From Pseudoalteromonas marina (lineage in GTDB: Bacteria > Pseudomonadota > Gammaproteobacteria > Enterobacterales > Alteromonadaceae), in assembly GCF_000238335.3 (NCBI RefSeq), contig NZ_AHCB03000007.1, positions 310,001 through 374,000 on the forward strand: 64,000 nucleotides of DNA, read 5' to 3'. Positions 35,877 to 45,807 of this stretch are shown here, one piece after another (positions within the stretch are counted from its first letter, which is position 1; the number at the start of each line of letters is the position of its first letter). The notes beneath the pieces are model-generated. The model searched no databases. It saw only the letters and a list, made by a program, of their open reading frames with translations, and was not told the DNA's origin. The position numbers and the translations under genes were made by a program.

Positions 35877-36758
35877 ATGGCTTGGATCCAAATCCGTATC
35901 AATGCCAATGCTGCAACCGCAGATGCAGTAAGTGACCTATTAATGGAAGCAGGCAGTGCGTCTGTTACCTTTATGGATGCTAAAGACACACCTATATATG
36001 AGCCAAAAATTGGCACTGTTGAATTTTGGGCTGACACCACTGTTATTGGTTTATTTGAAGCTAATCACGATATGAACGAAGTGATCGCACTATTAAAACG
36101 CCACGACGAAATAAATGAATCACTCGTTTACAAAATTGAACAGCTTGAAGATAAAGACTGGGAACGTGAATGGATGGATAACTTCCACCCTATTCAGTTT
36201 GGTGAAAAGCTATGGATTTGCCCTAGCTGGCGCGATATTCCTGATCCTGATGCTGTTAACGTTTTACTTGACCCTGGCCTTGCTTTTGGCACAGGCACAC
36301 ACGCAACAACAGCTCTGTGTTTAAAATGGCTAGAAAGCCAAGACCTTACCGGTAAAACCGTTGTGGATTTTGGTTGTGGCTCGGGCATTTTAGGTATCGC
36401 TGCTATTAAACTGGGTGCTGAGCGCATGATTGGGATTGATATTGACCCACAAGCACTTGAAGCAAGTCTTGATAATGCAAACAGAAATGGCGTAGCCGAT
36501 AAGCTAGAAGTGTACTTACCAGAAAACCAACCTGAGTTTACTGCTGACATTGTTGTGGCTAATATTTTAGCGCAACCTCTGCGTGAGCTTCACAGTGTGA
36601 TTTTAGGATTGTTAAAGCCAGGTGGCAAAATTGCCATGTCGGGCATATTAGAAGAGCAAGCCCAGTCAGTAGCTGATATTTACGCCCCTTTTATTGGGCT
36701 AGATAATATTGCCATTGAAGGTGATTGGACTCGTGTTAGCGGTACAAAAAATAGCTAA
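35877..36758 (+). CDS. prmA: Ribosomal protein L11 methyltransferase
   Basis: Trimethylates several amino groups of ribosomal protein L11. The 293 residues hold the N-terminal substrate-recognition domain ([27 protein letters not shown]) and a C-terminal SAM domain ([43 protein letters not shown]). The [12 protein letters not shown] motif is intact. It is followed by a terminator. Confidence 0.97.
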   Translation: MAWIQIRINANAATADAVSDLLMEAGSASVTFMDAKDTPIYEPKIGTVEFWADTTVIGLFEANHDMNEVIALLKRHDEINESLVYKIEQLEDKDWEREWMDNFHPIQFGEKLWICPSWRDIPDPDAVNVLLDPGLAFGTGTHATTALCLKWLESQDLTGKTVVDFGCGSGILGIAAIKLGAERMIGIDIDPQALEASLDNANRNGVADKLEVYLPENQPEFTADIVVANILAQPLRELHSVILGLLKPGGKIAMSGILEEQAQSVADIYAPFIGLDNIAIEGDWTRVSGTKNS

Positions 36759-36803
36759 CCATATACATTATAAATTTTAGAGTATTAACTCAAAAGTCGC
36801 ATG

Positions 36804-36837
36804 TAAAGCCTGTATTTAACAGGCTTTACTATTTTTT
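36804..36837 (+). terminator. Terminator after prmA
   Basis: TAAAGCCTGT, ATTTA, ACAGGCTTTA followed by CTATTTTTTT: 10-bp stem and T run. Confidence 0.88.
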
Positions 36838-36978
36838 TACAAAATAAAAAATAAACATTATTTATTATAAAAACATCATTCGTTCAAATTTCACACAAAT
36901 AAACCCTTCCGTCATACGGTTATCAAATGTCAATACGAAAAGAGCAAAAAAAAGTCACTTTTGTTCAATTTATAGCCT

Positions 36979-37006
36979 TTGATTTTTGTCAAAAAAGCCG
37001 TAAACT
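36979..37006 (+). promoter_or_regulatory. Predicted dusB-fis promoter with GC-rich discriminator
   Basis: TTGATT (36979-36984), a 16-bp spacer and TAAACT (37001-37006) are followed by TAGCGCCCC, a GC-rich discriminator like those of stringently controlled promoters. A start near 37013 would leave a short leader with AAGAGG before the TTG at 37031. Confidence 0.55.
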
Positions 37007-37030
37007 TAGCGCCCCTTGAAAAGAGGCCTA

Positions 37031-38011
37031 TTGAATACAGTGCGTATCGGTAAATACCAACTTGAGAATAATGTAATTGTTGCGCCTATGGCCGGCATTA
37101 CAGACAGACCATTTAGACAACTCTGCCGTCGCTTAGGCGCCGGGCTTGCTGTGTCTGAAATGTTATCGTCAAACCCAAAGGTTTGGAAAACTGAAAAGTC
37201 GATGAATCGTATGGATCACAGCGGTGAGTCGGGTATACGCGCGGTGCAGATTGCAGGAGCTGATCCTGAGCTTATGGCGCAGGCCGCACAATTCAATGTT
37301 GCTAACGGTGCACAAATCATAGATATCAATATGGGGTGCCCAGCAAAAAAAGTGAACAAGAAACTCGCAGGCTCTGCTTTATTACAGTTTCCTGAACTCG
37401 TGGAAGAGATTATTGATGCAGTGGTTAATGCTGTTGATATACCTGTAACACTTAAAATCCGTACAGGATGGGATCCGGACAACCGTAATGGTGTAGAGAT
37501 TGCGAGAATAGCTGAACGTTATGGCATTGCATCACTGGCTGTACATGGGCGAACACGCGCATGTATGTATAAAGGTGAAGCAGAGTACGCCACGATTAGG
37601 GATATAAAACGTTCAGTGTCAATTCCTGTTGTTGCAAATGGTGATATTACCTCGCCAGAAAAAGCAAAACAGGTTTTAGACTATACGGGTGCAGATGCCA
37701 TTATGATTGGTCGAGCCGCCCAAGGTCGCCCTTGGATATTTAGGGAGATAGACCACTATTTGCGAACTGGTGAACACATGCAGCCACCTGCTATTGCAGA
37801 GGTGCGCAGTATTTTAATGGAGCATTTAACAAACCTCCATGCGTTTTACGGTGAGCCAATGGGCGCGAGAATTGCTCGCAAACATGTATCTTGGTATTTG
37901 CAAACCCATGACAGTGATGGTCAGTTTAGGCGAGTATTTAATGCGCTCGACAACTCAGAAGCACAGGTCGTCGCATTAGAGCAATACTTTAAAACACTAG
38001 CAGCTAACTAA
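37031..38011 (+). CDS. dusB: tRNA-dihydrouridine synthase B
   Basis: An FMN-dependent reductase of uridines in the tRNA D-loop. [35 protein letters not shown] matches the DusB start, followed by [10 protein letters not shown] with the catalytic Cys, [19 protein letters not shown] and [12 protein letters not shown] chose the TTG at 37031 (326 residues) because AAGAGG lies just upstream and the predicted transcript starts near 37013; a GTG at 37040 also aligns with the E. coli start. First gene of the dusB-fis operon. Confidence 0.96.
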   Translation: MNTVRIGKYQLENNVIVAPMAGITDRPFRQLCRRLGAGLAVSEMLSSNPKVWKTEKSMNRMDHSGESGIRAVQIAGADPELMAQAAQFNVANGAQIIDINMGCPAKKVNKKLAGSALLQFPELVEEIIDAVVNAVDIPVTLKIRTGWDPDNRNGVEIARIAERYGIASLAVHGRTRACMYKGEAEYATIRDIKRSVSIPVVANGDITSPEKAKQVLDYTGADAIMIGRAAQGRPWIFREIDHYLRTGEHMQPPAIAEVRSILMEHLTNLHAFYGEPMGARIARKHVSWYLQTHDSDGQFRRVFNALDNSEAQVVALEQYFKTLAAN

Positions 38012-38030
38012 GAAAGAAAGAGACTTTATA

Positions 38031-38321
38031 ATGTTCGAACAAAACGTGACTTCTCCATTTATCACAAACCCTCATGTTCAGTCACACGAGAAACCGCAGC
38101 CATTGCGTGATGCAGTAAAAAAAGCTGTTCACCACTACTTAAAACAGCTTAACGGTCAAGATGTGCAAGACGTTTACGACCTTGTTCTTTCAGAGCTAGA
38201 AGCGCCATTACTTGAAGAAGTAATGACATACACACGTGGTAACCAAACTCGTGCAGCTATTTTACTAGGTATCAACCGTGGTACTTTACGCAAAAAGCTT
38301 AAAAAATACGGCATGAACTAA
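38031..38321 (+). CDS. fis: Nucleoid protein Fis
   Basis: A 96-residue homodimeric DNA-bending protein active in fast growth, with roles at rRNA promoters, site-specific recombination and nucleoid structure. N-terminal beta hairpin region, then helices with [29 protein letters not shown] and the helix-turn-helix [27 protein letters not shown], nearly identical to E. coli Fis. It is 19 bp after dusB and followed by a terminator. Confidence 0.98.
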   Translation: MFEQNVTSPFITNPHVQSHEKPQPLRDAVKKAVHHYLKQLNGQDVQDVYDLVLSELEAPLLEEVMTYTRGNQTRAAILLGINRGTLRKKLKKYGMN

Positions 38322-38354
38322 TATGCTGGCTGTGATAAATCACAGCTGTTTATT

Positions 38355-38382
38355 AAAAAAGCACCTTAGGGTGCTTTTTTTA
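38355..38382 (+). terminator. Terminator after fis
   Basis: AAAAAAGCACC, TTAG, GGTGCTTTTTTT: 11-bp stem with T run. Confidence 0.92.
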
Positions 38383-38512
38383 TGCGTACAATTTAGTAGA
38401 GATGTTGCAAAATGCTCACGCTTATTGGCGCTTTATAAGTCGTTTTTTAAGTTGTAATCAGTTAAAATGCCCGCTTCTAAGCTAGCTCATTAACTGAGGA
38501 AATCAAACTACA

Positions 38513-40099
38513 ATGGATACTCATCGTCCCATTCGTCGCGCACTTTTAAGTGTGTCTGATAAAACCGGTATTGTTGAATTCGCCCGCGCACTAGAAGCGC
38601 AAGGTGTAGATATTTTATCAACTGGCGGTACATGTAAACTCCTTGCTGATAACGGCATAAAAGTGACTGAAGTTTCAGATCACACTGGTCACCCTGAAAT
38701 CATGGATGGCCGCGTAAAAACCCTTCACCCTAAGATTCACGGCGGTATTTTAGCCCGTCGCGGACAAGATGAAGATGTAATGGCAGATAACAACATTTCT
38801 GCAATCGACATAGTTGTAGTTAACTTATACCCCTTTGCGAATACTGTCGCTCAAGAAAACTGCAGCCTTGAAGATGCCATTGAAAATATTGATATTGGCG
38901 GCCCGACAATGGTTCGCGCAGCTGCTAAAAATCACAAAGACGTAACGATTGTGGTAAACGCGAGCGATTACGATCGCGTTATTAGCGAAATGCAAAATAA
39001 CAATGGTTCAACTACGTATAAAACACGTTTTGATTTAGCTATTGCCGCGTATGAGCATACAGCTCAATACGATGGCATGATTGCTAATTACTTTGGCAAA
39101 ATGGTTCCTGATTACACTAAAGAAGCCGTTGAAGACACTAAGTTCCCACGTACTATCAACATGCAGTTCACTAAAAAGCAAGATATGCGTTACGGTGAAA
39201 ACTCACATCAAGATGCTGCTTTTTACGTTGAAAATGATGTAAGTGAAGCATCAGTTGCAACCGCTACTCAGTTACAAGGTAAAGCACTGTCGTTTAATAA
39301 CATTGCAGATACCGATGCAGCCCTTGAGTGTGTTAAAGAATTTGATGTACCTGCGTGTGTTATTGTTAAACACGCAAACCCGTGTGGTGTTTCAATTGGT
39401 GAAGATATTCTTAGCGCTTACGACCGTGCATTTAAAACAGACCCAACATCAGCATTTGGCGGCATTATTGCCTTTAACCGGGAGCTTGACGCTGCAACAG
39501 CACAAGCTATTGTTGACCGTCAATTTGTTGAAGTGATTATTGCCCCGAGCATTTCAAGTGAAGCTGCAAAAATTGTTGAAGCTAAAAAGAACGTGCGTTT
39601 ATTAGCGTGCGGACAATGGAGTGGCAAAGCAACTGGCCACGATATTAAACGCGTAAACGGCGGCGTTTTAGTACAAGATCGCGACCTAGGTATGGTTACC
39701 CAAGGCGACTTAAAAGTTGTCTCTAAGCGTCAGCCATCTGAGCAAGAACTTAAAGATTTACTGTTTTGCTGGAAAGTCGCTAAGTTTGTTAAATCAAACG
39801 CGATTGTGTATGCCCGCGACGGTATGACTATTGGTGTAGGCGCAGGCCAAATGAGTCGCGTTTATTCTGCTAAAATAGCGGGTATTAAAGCTGCTGATGA
39901 AAACCTAGAAGTACCGGGTTCTGTTATGGCATCGGATGCGTTTTTCCCATTCCGCGATGGCATAGATGCTGCTGCAGAGGCTGGTATAACAGCGGTTATT
40001 CAACCGGGTGGTTCAATGCGCGATGAAGAAGTTATCGCGGCCGCGGATGAAGCGGGCATGGCTATGGTGTTTACTGGCATGCGTCACTTCCGCCACTAA
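38513..40099 (+). CDS. purH: Bifunctional AICAR formyltransferase / IMP cyclohydrolase
   Basis: Performs the last two steps of IMP synthesis. The 528 residues begin [33 protein letters not shown] (cyclohydrolase, about 1-200) and continue with the transformylase domain ([80 protein letters not shown]). No PurR box is evident in the 190 bp upstream. purD lies downstream beyond an inserted methyltransferase-like gene. Confidence 0.98.
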   Translation: MDTHRPIRRALLSVSDKTGIVEFARALEAQGVDILSTGGTCKLLADNGIKVTEVSDHTGHPEIMDGRVKTLHPKIHGGILARRGQDEDVMADNNISAIDIVVVNLYPFANTVAQENCSLEDAIENIDIGGPTMVRAAAKNHKDVTIVVNASDYDRVISEMQNNNGSTTYKTRFDLAIAAYEHTAQYDGMIANYFGKMVPDYTKEAVEDTKFPRTINMQFTKKQDMRYGENSHQDAAFYVENDVSEASVATATQLQGKALSFNNIADTDAALECVKEFDVPACVIVKHANPCGVSIGEDILSAYDRAFKTDPTSAFGGIIAFNRELDAATAQAIVDRQFVEVIIAPSISSEAAKIVEAKKNVRLLACGQWSGKATGHDIKRVNGGVLVQDRDLGMVTQGDLKVVSKRQPSEQELKDLLFCWKVAKFVKSNAIVYARDGMTIGVGAGQMSRVYSAKIAGIKAADENLEVPGSVMASDAFFPFRDGIDAAAEAGITAVIQPGGSMRDEEVIAAADEAGMAMVFTGMRHFRH

Positions 40100-40103
40100 T
40101 CAC

Positions 40104-40136
40104 AAAAAGGGTTAAGCTCAACGTTTAACCCTTTTT
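40104..40136 (+). terminator. Terminator after purH
   Basis: AAAAAGGGTTAA and TTAACCCTTTTT form a 12-bp stem with a 9-nt loop, ending in a T run. It separates purH from the next two genes. Confidence 0.88.
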
Positions 40137-40200
40137 GTTTGCAAGCAATTCACGTATTCTGATTATTCTAACTCCTAATTTTAATGTGAAGGAACAAACG

Positions 40201-41022
40201 ATGAAATTTGCACTAAAGTCTCTACTTGTTGCTAGCCTAGCACTTACTTCAACAATGGCATTGAGCCATAACCATGAATCAAGCCTAAGCCACGCAATAA
40301 AAGCAAGCGAGCGAAGCGCTAAAAATAGTGCTCGTGATGAATATCGCCACCCTGAGCAAACATTGGCATTTTTTGGCTTTAAACCGTCAATGACCGTTGT
40401 AGAAATTGCGCCAGGTGGTGGTTGGTACAGTGAAATTTTAGCGCCAGCATTGAAAGAGCAAGGCTTATACTACGCTGCTCATTTCCCTAGCGACTCATCG
40501 GTTGGTTACTATCAACGCTCATTAGCTGCGTTTAAACAAAAAGTAGCTGAAGACGAACGCTTTAGTAATGTTAAAATTACAGAGTTTGCCCCTTTAACCC
40601 ACCTAGATATTGCGCCTGCAGAATCTGCCGATATGGTACTTACCTTCCGCAATGTGCATAACTGGTATATGGGTAAAGATACAGACGGTGCATTGAGCGC
40701 ATTTAAAGCGTTTTATAAAGCACTAAAACCAGGTGGTACATTGGGTGTGGTTGAGCATCGTTTAGCTGAAAACCGTGCTGATGAGGATCAAAAAACATCA
40801 GGTTATATGAAACAGAGTTACGTGGTTGACCTTGCAAAGCAAGCAGGATTTGAGCTAGCAGCAACTAGTGAAATAAATGCTAATCCAAAAGATACAGCCG
40901 ATCACCCTAAAGGGGTGTGGACGCTACCACCTAGCTTAAGACTTGGCGAACAAGACGCTGAAAAATATAAAGCTATTGGTGAAAGCGACCGTATGACGCT
41001 GAAATTTAAAAAACCGCTTTAA
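40201..41022 (+). CDS. Methyltransferase-like protein with a signal peptide
   Basis: The ATG at 40201, preceded by GAAGGA, gives 273 residues. A clear signal peptide (MKFALKSLLVASLALTSTMALS) precedes a class I methyltransferase fold: motif I VVEIAPGGGWYSEILAP, then DMVLTFRNVHNWYMG and ALKPGGTLGVVEHR. The family is found in many proteobacteria as predicted exported methyltransferases; substrate and methyl donor supply in the periplasm are unknown. It lies between purH and purD, 16 bp before purD, and may be co-transcribed with it. I infer export from the sequence only. Confidence 0.82.
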   Translation: MKFALKSLLVASLALTSTMALSHNHESSLSHAIKASERSAKNSARDEYRHPEQTLAFFGFKPSMTVVEIAPGGGWYSEILAPALKEQGLYYAAHFPSDSSVGYYQRSLAAFKQKVAEDERFSNVKITEFAPLTHLDIAPAESADMVLTFRNVHNWYMGKDTDGALSAFKAFYKALKPGGTLGVVEHRLAENRADEDQKTSGYMKQSYVVDLAKQAGFELAATSEINANPKDTADHPKGVWTLPPSLRLGEQDAEKYKAIGESDRMTLKFKKPL

Positions 41023-41038
41023 ATAGGAATATTACGCC

Positions 41039-42322
41039 ATGAATGTATTAGTCATTGGCAGCGGCGGCCGCGAACACGCACTTGCGTTTAAGGCCGCTCA
41101 AAACAGTAAAGTAAATACCGTGTTTGTTGCTCCAGGTAACGCAGGCACTGCACTTGAGCCTAAACTCGAAAATGTTGCAATTAACGTTGAAGATTTAGAT
41201 GGCCTATTAAAATTTGCTCAGCAAAATAATGTAGAGCTCACCATTGTAGGCCCTGAAGTACCGCTCGTATTAGGTGTTGTGGATAAATTTCGTGAACATG
41301 ATATGGCTATATTTGGCCCAACAGCGGGTGCAGCCCAGCTTGAAGGCTCTAAGTCGTTTACGAAAGACTTTTTAGCTCGCCATGATATACCAACCGCCGA
41401 TTACCAAACATTTGAGCAAATTGACCCGGCCCTTGCTTATTTAAAAGAAAAAGGTGCGCCAATTGTAATTAAAGCCGATGGTTTAGCCGCAGGTAAAGGC
41501 GTTATTGTTGCAATGACACATCAGGAAGCTGAAGACGCTATTCGCGATATGCTTGCCGGTAATGCCTTTGGTGATGCTGGTAGCCGTGTTGTTATTGAAG
41601 AGTTTTTAGAAGGCGAAGAAGCCTCTTTCATTGTAATGGTAGATGGTAAAAACGTCCTTCCGTTTGCAACAAGCCAAGATCATAAACGTGCTTATAATGG
41701 CGATGCCGGCCCAAATACTGGAGGTATGGGTGCATACTCTCCTGCGCCAGTGGTGACAAACGAAATCCACCAACGCATTATGGATGAAGTGATCACCCCG
41801 ACAGTAGAAGGCATGGCAAGCGAAGGCCACCCGTACACTGGCTTCTTGTATGCAGGTTTAATGATAGATAGCTCAGGTACACCTAAAGTTATCGAGTATA
41901 ACTGTCGTTTTGGCGACCCTGAAACACAACCTATGATGCTACGTTTACAATCAGATTTAGTTGAACTGATTGAAGCGGCTAACCGTGAAGAACTAGATAA
42001 AACCACCATCGAGTTTGACCCACGCGCAGCGGTAGGCGTTGTACTTGCAGCTAAAGGCTACCCGGGTGACTACCCTAAAGGCGATGCTATTTCAGGCCTT
42101 AAGGTTAACTACCCTGCTGATGAAAAAGTATTTCATGCGGGTACTAAACAAAGCGGCGATGATGTTGTTACTGCCGGCGGCCGTGTTTTGTGCGCAACTG
42201 CATTGGGTAACACTGTAACAGAGGCACAACAACGAGCCTACGAGCTGGTTAAACAAATTAGCTGGGATGGTATGGAGTATCGAACTGATATTGCTTATCG
42301 TGCTATTGCTCGCGAGCAGTAA
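41039..42322 (+). CDS. purD: Phosphoribosylamine-glycine ligase (GAR synthetase)
   Basis: The second step of purine synthesis, an ATP-grasp ligase. The 427 residues start MNVLVIGSGGREHALAFKAAQ, with KADGLAAGKGVIVA, GEEASFIVMVDG, DHKRAYNGDAGPNTGGMGAYSPAP, and FNCRFGDPE-like YNCRFGDPETQPM with the metal-binding residues. Length matches E. coli PurD (429). Confidence 0.98.
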   Translation: MNVLVIGSGGREHALAFKAAQNSKVNTVFVAPGNAGTALEPKLENVAINVEDLDGLLKFAQQNNVELTIVGPEVPLVLGVVDKFREHDMAIFGPTAGAAQLEGSKSFTKDFLARHDIPTADYQTFEQIDPALAYLKEKGAPIVIKADGLAAGKGVIVAMTHQEAEDAIRDMLAGNAFGDAGSRVVIEEFLEGEEASFIVMVDGKNVLPFATSQDHKRAYNGDAGPNTGGMGAYSPAPVVTNEIHQRIMDEVITPTVEGMASEGHPYTGFLYAGLMIDSSGTPKVIEYNCRFGDPETQPMMLRLQSDLVELIEAANREELDKTTIEFDPRAAVGVVLAAKGYPGDYPKGDAISGLKVNYPADEKVFHAGTKQSGDDVVTAGGRVLCATALGNTVTEAQQRAYELVKQISWDGMEYRTDIAYRAIAREQ

Positions 42323-42335
42323 GCTAATAAAAATT

Positions 42336-42352
42336 GATTGGTATGACCAATT
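42336..42352. promoter_or_regulatory. PdhR-type operator between purD and the EAL gene
   Basis: GATTGGTATGACCAATT contains the perfect palindrome ATTGGTATGACCAAT and shares the exact 15-mer TTGGTATGACCAATT with the operator at pdhR (minus strand there). It lies 14 bp after purD, 95 bp before the EAL gene and upstream of the purD terminator. Confidence 0.65.
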
Positions 42353-42361
42353 AATTTAACT

Positions 42362-42390
42362 AAAAAAGCGCAGTTCGCCTGCGCTTTTTT
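42362..42390 (+). terminator. Terminator after purD
   Basis: AAAAAAGCGCAG, TTCGC, CTGCGCTTTTTT: a 12-bp perfect stem with T run. Confidence 0.93.
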
Positions 42391-42431
42391 AGTGCTACAC
42401 TAATTAAAAGTTTTTAAAAAGTAAGCATACA

Positions 42432-44972
42432 TTGGAACTTAGAACTTTACGTTATCATTCACTTGCTGTTGCCATTTTGATATTTATATTTTTTATTATC
42501 AATACATTGGCTTCAAACCTAGTAGTGCCTACTCGTTACACAATTGATAAAACATCACCAATGTATCTCAATCACGCCTACTACATTGATGAAACCAAAA
42601 ACCAAACATTCGATGCAATTATCAAGCAACCTAATTTACTTACCCATGCTCCTTTTTCAGAAATTCCTTGGAGTTTTACTCAGCAAAATTATTGGTTGTT
42701 TCTTGATTTAGAAAACAAAAGCCAAGAAAGTCAAAAAGTAGTTGCTCACTTTGATAATCCAATGGCCGATCACCTCACAGTTTATCGTTTAGATAAAAAC
42801 AACCATATATTAAAAACTTATAAGTTGGGTGATAGAGAAAAAAAACTGACTTTGTTTCAGTACAGCGTGCCACACATCAACTTTTTGATGGAGCAAAAAT
42901 CAACCCAGCGCCTCGTTATTAAAATAGACACTGTGGGCATTAGCAAAACACCTATCAATTTATACCGCGATAAAGAATTTGTAGATTTAATGCGTTCTCA
43001 AACTGGTATTTGGGGAATATTTGCTGGCGTATTACTCATGGCTGCACTTTACAACCTAGTACTCTATTTTGGTATAAAAGACCGGGTTTACCTTGTTTAT
43101 ATTGGTTATATAATTAGCGCACTGATACTAATGGGTATAGTGCTTGGGTTTGGGTTTTACCTTTGGCCTTTAGAATGGCAACTATTTTTTCATCACAAAG
43201 TCATTGTGAGTAATTACGCTGTTTCGTTTTTTACTCTCGCCTTTTGTACTATGTTTTTGCGCTACCATAAAGATAAGTGCTGGCGATACACAATGAGCAA
43301 AGCGCTGCTTTCTCTTATGTTTGTTATGGGTATAGCTAGCTTTTTTATTCCTGAAAACATCGCTGCGCCACTTTTTTTCTGCGTATTAGCGCTGCTATAT
43401 GTTGCATGCACTATATTAATTTATAAAAAACTGCTTAGTGGTTTTAGATGGGCCAAATTTTACGTTTTTTCGTGGGTTCCCCTTATTTTAGGTGCTGTAA
43501 TACAACCACTGGAGCTCACCGGCGTGATTGATTACAGTTTCACTTCGCGTCACGCCTTTTTGGTGGCGATTTTATGTGAAATTGTTTTAATGGCCATGGC
43601 GTTGGCTGATCGTGTACGCTATCAACGAGAGCGCGCGCTTTACCATGCAACTCACACTCAACAAACTAAGTTGCTTAATAGCTCTAAGCTCAAACAAGCA
43701 TTTATGTCCCTGCAAAGCCAAAACCGTTCTACCACCTTGTGCCTAATAAAAATATGTCATTTTAATTCGCTTAATACCATCATTACATCGACTCAAGGTT
43801 ACACCCTCATAAAGCACATTGCTGAGCGACTAGAGAATGAATTAATGCACGAAAGAGAGTTTGCAAACCTTGAAACCGATTTAAATAACAGTCCTCGTCT
43901 GGCTGATTTAAACAGTGGTGTATTTGCTTGTATCTCAACCAAAAACCAAAACCAAGACACACTCAAAACACTACTCACAAAAGTCATTAGTAACCTCCCC
44001 AAGCAATATGAAATTAAAGGTTTGAGTCTGCAACTCAACTACACAATTGGCATTAGTAGTGCAAACCAAAGTAATGATTTTGAATATTGGTTAAAGCGCG
44101 GTTACTTAGCCTTAAAAGATGCAAAAGGACGTGCAGATCGCGTTGCGTCATCTGCAATTAATAACAGTTTAATAATGGATGTTGGTTTGGCGGCTCATTT
44201 GCAAAAAGCAATTAAAACAAACCAGCTTGCGCTGTATTATCAACCGCAAATAAGTTTAGTCAATAATCAAGTAATAGGCGCTGAAGCGCTACTACGCTGG
44301 CCTGATCCCACCTATAAAAACATTTCGATTGAAGAGCTTGTAATATTGGCTGAGCATACCGGAATAATTAATGAGCTGACCTTGTGGGTTATTGAACAAG
44401 CTTGTAAAGATCTTGTAGAGCTAATTAACAGCGGCCATAAAGAGCACACAATTAGCGTTAACTTAAGCGCTAAAAACTTAGCCATTAATAACTTAGCTGA
44501 AAAAATAGAAAATATATTAATCAAACATCAAGCACCCGCTCACTTACTTAAGTTTGAATTAACTGAATCTGCCTTTGTAGAAAGCCAAGACGTGCTCATT
44601 AAATTAGTTGATGAATTATCAGCATTAGGAATAAAAGTTGTACTCGATGACTTTGGCACAGGTTACGCATCATTGAGCTACCTTGTTAACTACCACTTTA
44701 GCGAGCTTAAAATAGATAAATCATTTATTTTTGACCTCGTTAATAACCCCGCTCACCAAGTCATAGTTCAAACATCAATAGATATGGCGCACCAGCTTAA
44801 CTTGTCAATTACTGTAGAAGGTGTTGAAACTCAAGAAATCCACCAGCTCTTAAAACAAATGAATGCAGACCGCGCACAAGGTTATTTATATGCTAAAGCG
44901 TTGCCTTATCCTGAGTATGTTAATTTCTTAAAAAGCCAATACAGTTTAAAAATGTTAGACTCTCCTTTTTAA
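42432..44972 (+). CDS. 7TM-sensor protein with degenerate GGDEF and intact EAL domain
   Basis: 846 residues. After an N-terminal membrane/signal segment (about 10-30) come a periplasmic 7TMR-DISM extracellular domain (about 40-180), seven membrane helices (about 190-395), a GGDEF-like region (about 410-580) in which the GGDEF motif is replaced by SGVF, and an EAL domain (about 590-840) with GAEALLRW, ELTESAF, LDDFGTGYASLSYL and KIDKSFI. The catalytic EAL residues look intact, so a c-di-GMP phosphodiesterase controlled by an external signal is likely. The start is TTG at 42432; no ATG lies before residue 44. A PdhR-type operator lies 80-95 bp upstream. Confidence 0.85.
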   Translation: MELRTLRYHSLAVAILIFIFFIINTLASNLVVPTRYTIDKTSPMYLNHAYYIDETKNQTFDAIIKQPNLLTHAPFSEIPWSFTQQNYWLFLDLENKSQESQKVVAHFDNPMADHLTVYRLDKNNHILKTYKLGDREKKLTLFQYSVPHINFLMEQKSTQRLVIKIDTVGISKTPINLYRDKEFVDLMRSQTGIWGIFAGVLLMAALYNLVLYFGIKDRVYLVYIGYIISALILMGIVLGFGFYLWPLEWQLFFHHKVIVSNYAVSFFTLAFCTMFLRYHKDKCWRYTMSKALLSLMFVMGIASFFIPENIAAPLFFCVLALLYVACTILIYKKLLSGFRWAKFYVFSWVPLILGAVIQPLELTGVIDYSFTSRHAFLVAILCEIVLMAMALADRVRYQRERALYHATHTQQTKLLNSSKLKQAFMSLQSQNRSTTLCLIKICHFNSLNTIITSTQGYTLIKHIAERLENELMHEREFANLETDLNNSPRLADLNSGVFACISTKNQNQDTLKTLLTKVISNLPKQYEIKGLSLQLNYTIGISSANQSNDFEYWLKRGYLALKDAKGRADRVASSAINNSLIMDVGLAAHLQKAIKTNQLALYYQPQISLVNNQVIGAEALLRWPDPTYKNISIEELVILAEHTGIINELTLWVIEQACKDLVELINSGHKEHTISVNLSAKNLAINNLAEKIENILIKHQAPAHLLKFELTESAFVESQDVLIKLVDELSALGIKVVLDDFGTGYASLSYLVNYHFSELKIDKSFIFDLVNNPAHQVIVQTSIDMAHQLNLSITVEGVETQEIHQLLKQMNADRAQGYLYAKALPYPEYVNFLKSQYSLKMLDSPF

Positions 44973-44989
44973 ACATCTTTAGGGGCTAT

Positions 44990-45805
44990 GTGAAGATGCA
45001 AGGCACACTGCGTAAATTAAAATCGAGCTTAACAGAGCCCGTTCAATATCACCTTCCCGTTGGCGATGAGCTAGTTAACTTAAATGCTTTTATAGGTAAA
45101 GAACTAACGCTTACATTTAGCGGCACTATTTTGTGTTCTAACTGCGGTAAAAAAACCAAAAAAAGTTATTCTCAAGGTCATTGCTTTGTTTGTATGCGTA
45201 AGCTGGCTAGCTGCGACATGTGTATTATGAAGCCAGAAACCTGCCACTACGACCAAGGTACATGCCGAGAGCCACAGTGGGGCGAAGCAAATTGTATGAT
45301 CCCACATTACGTGTACTTAGCTAACACCTCGGGATTAAAAGTAGGTATTACGCGCCATACACAAATACCTACACGTTGGATTGACCAAGGCGCCACTCAA
45401 GCTTTACCTATTTTTAAAGTACAAACACGTTTGCAGTCGGGATTGGTAGAAGTTGCATTAGCAGAGTTTATTGCCGATAAAACTAATTGGCGCAATATGT
45501 TAAAAGGTCAAAACGAAGCTATAGACTTAAAAGCTGCCGCCGCTGAGCTTATTCCACAAATTAGCGATAAACTAAACGAGCTTAGTGAGCTTTTTGGTGC
45601 AACAGCCATAGAACAACTTGATGAAGACGTTGTTGATTTAAACTTTCCAGTCACCGAATACCCAACCAAAATCAGCTCATTTAACTTTGATAAAAATCCC
45701 GTTGTAAGCGGTATTTTACAAGGTATTAAAGGCCAATATTTAATATTTGATAACGGCGTTATTAATATACGTAAATTTACTTCATACGAAGTAACTGTAG
45801 GCTAA
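44990..45805 (+). CDS. DUF2797 family protein
   Basis: 271 residues. An N-terminal region precedes a cysteine-rich zinc-binding segment (CSNCGKKTKKSYSQGHCFVC, then CDMCIMKPETCHYDQGTC) and a domain with PHYVYLANTSGLKVGITRHTQIPTRWIDQGA, which resembles a GIY-YIG-like fold. The family is conserved but uncharacterised. AGGGG precedes the GTG at 44990; an ATG at 44996 is an equally possible start. It begins 17 bp after the EAL gene and 2 bp before the next small gene, so it is likely in one operon with both. Confidence 0.8.
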   Translation: MKMQGTLRKLKSSLTEPVQYHLPVGDELVNLNAFIGKELTLTFSGTILCSNCGKKTKKSYSQGHCFVCMRKLASCDMCIMKPETCHYDQGTCREPQWGEANCMIPHYVYLANTSGLKVGITRHTQIPTRWIDQGATQALPIFKVQTRLQSGLVEVALAEFIADKTNWRNMLKGQNEAIDLKAAAAELIPQISDKLNELSELFGATAIEQLDEDVVDLNFPVTEYPTKISSFNFDKNPVVSGILQGIKGQYLIFDNGVINIRKFTSYEVTVG

Positions 45806-45807
45806 CC

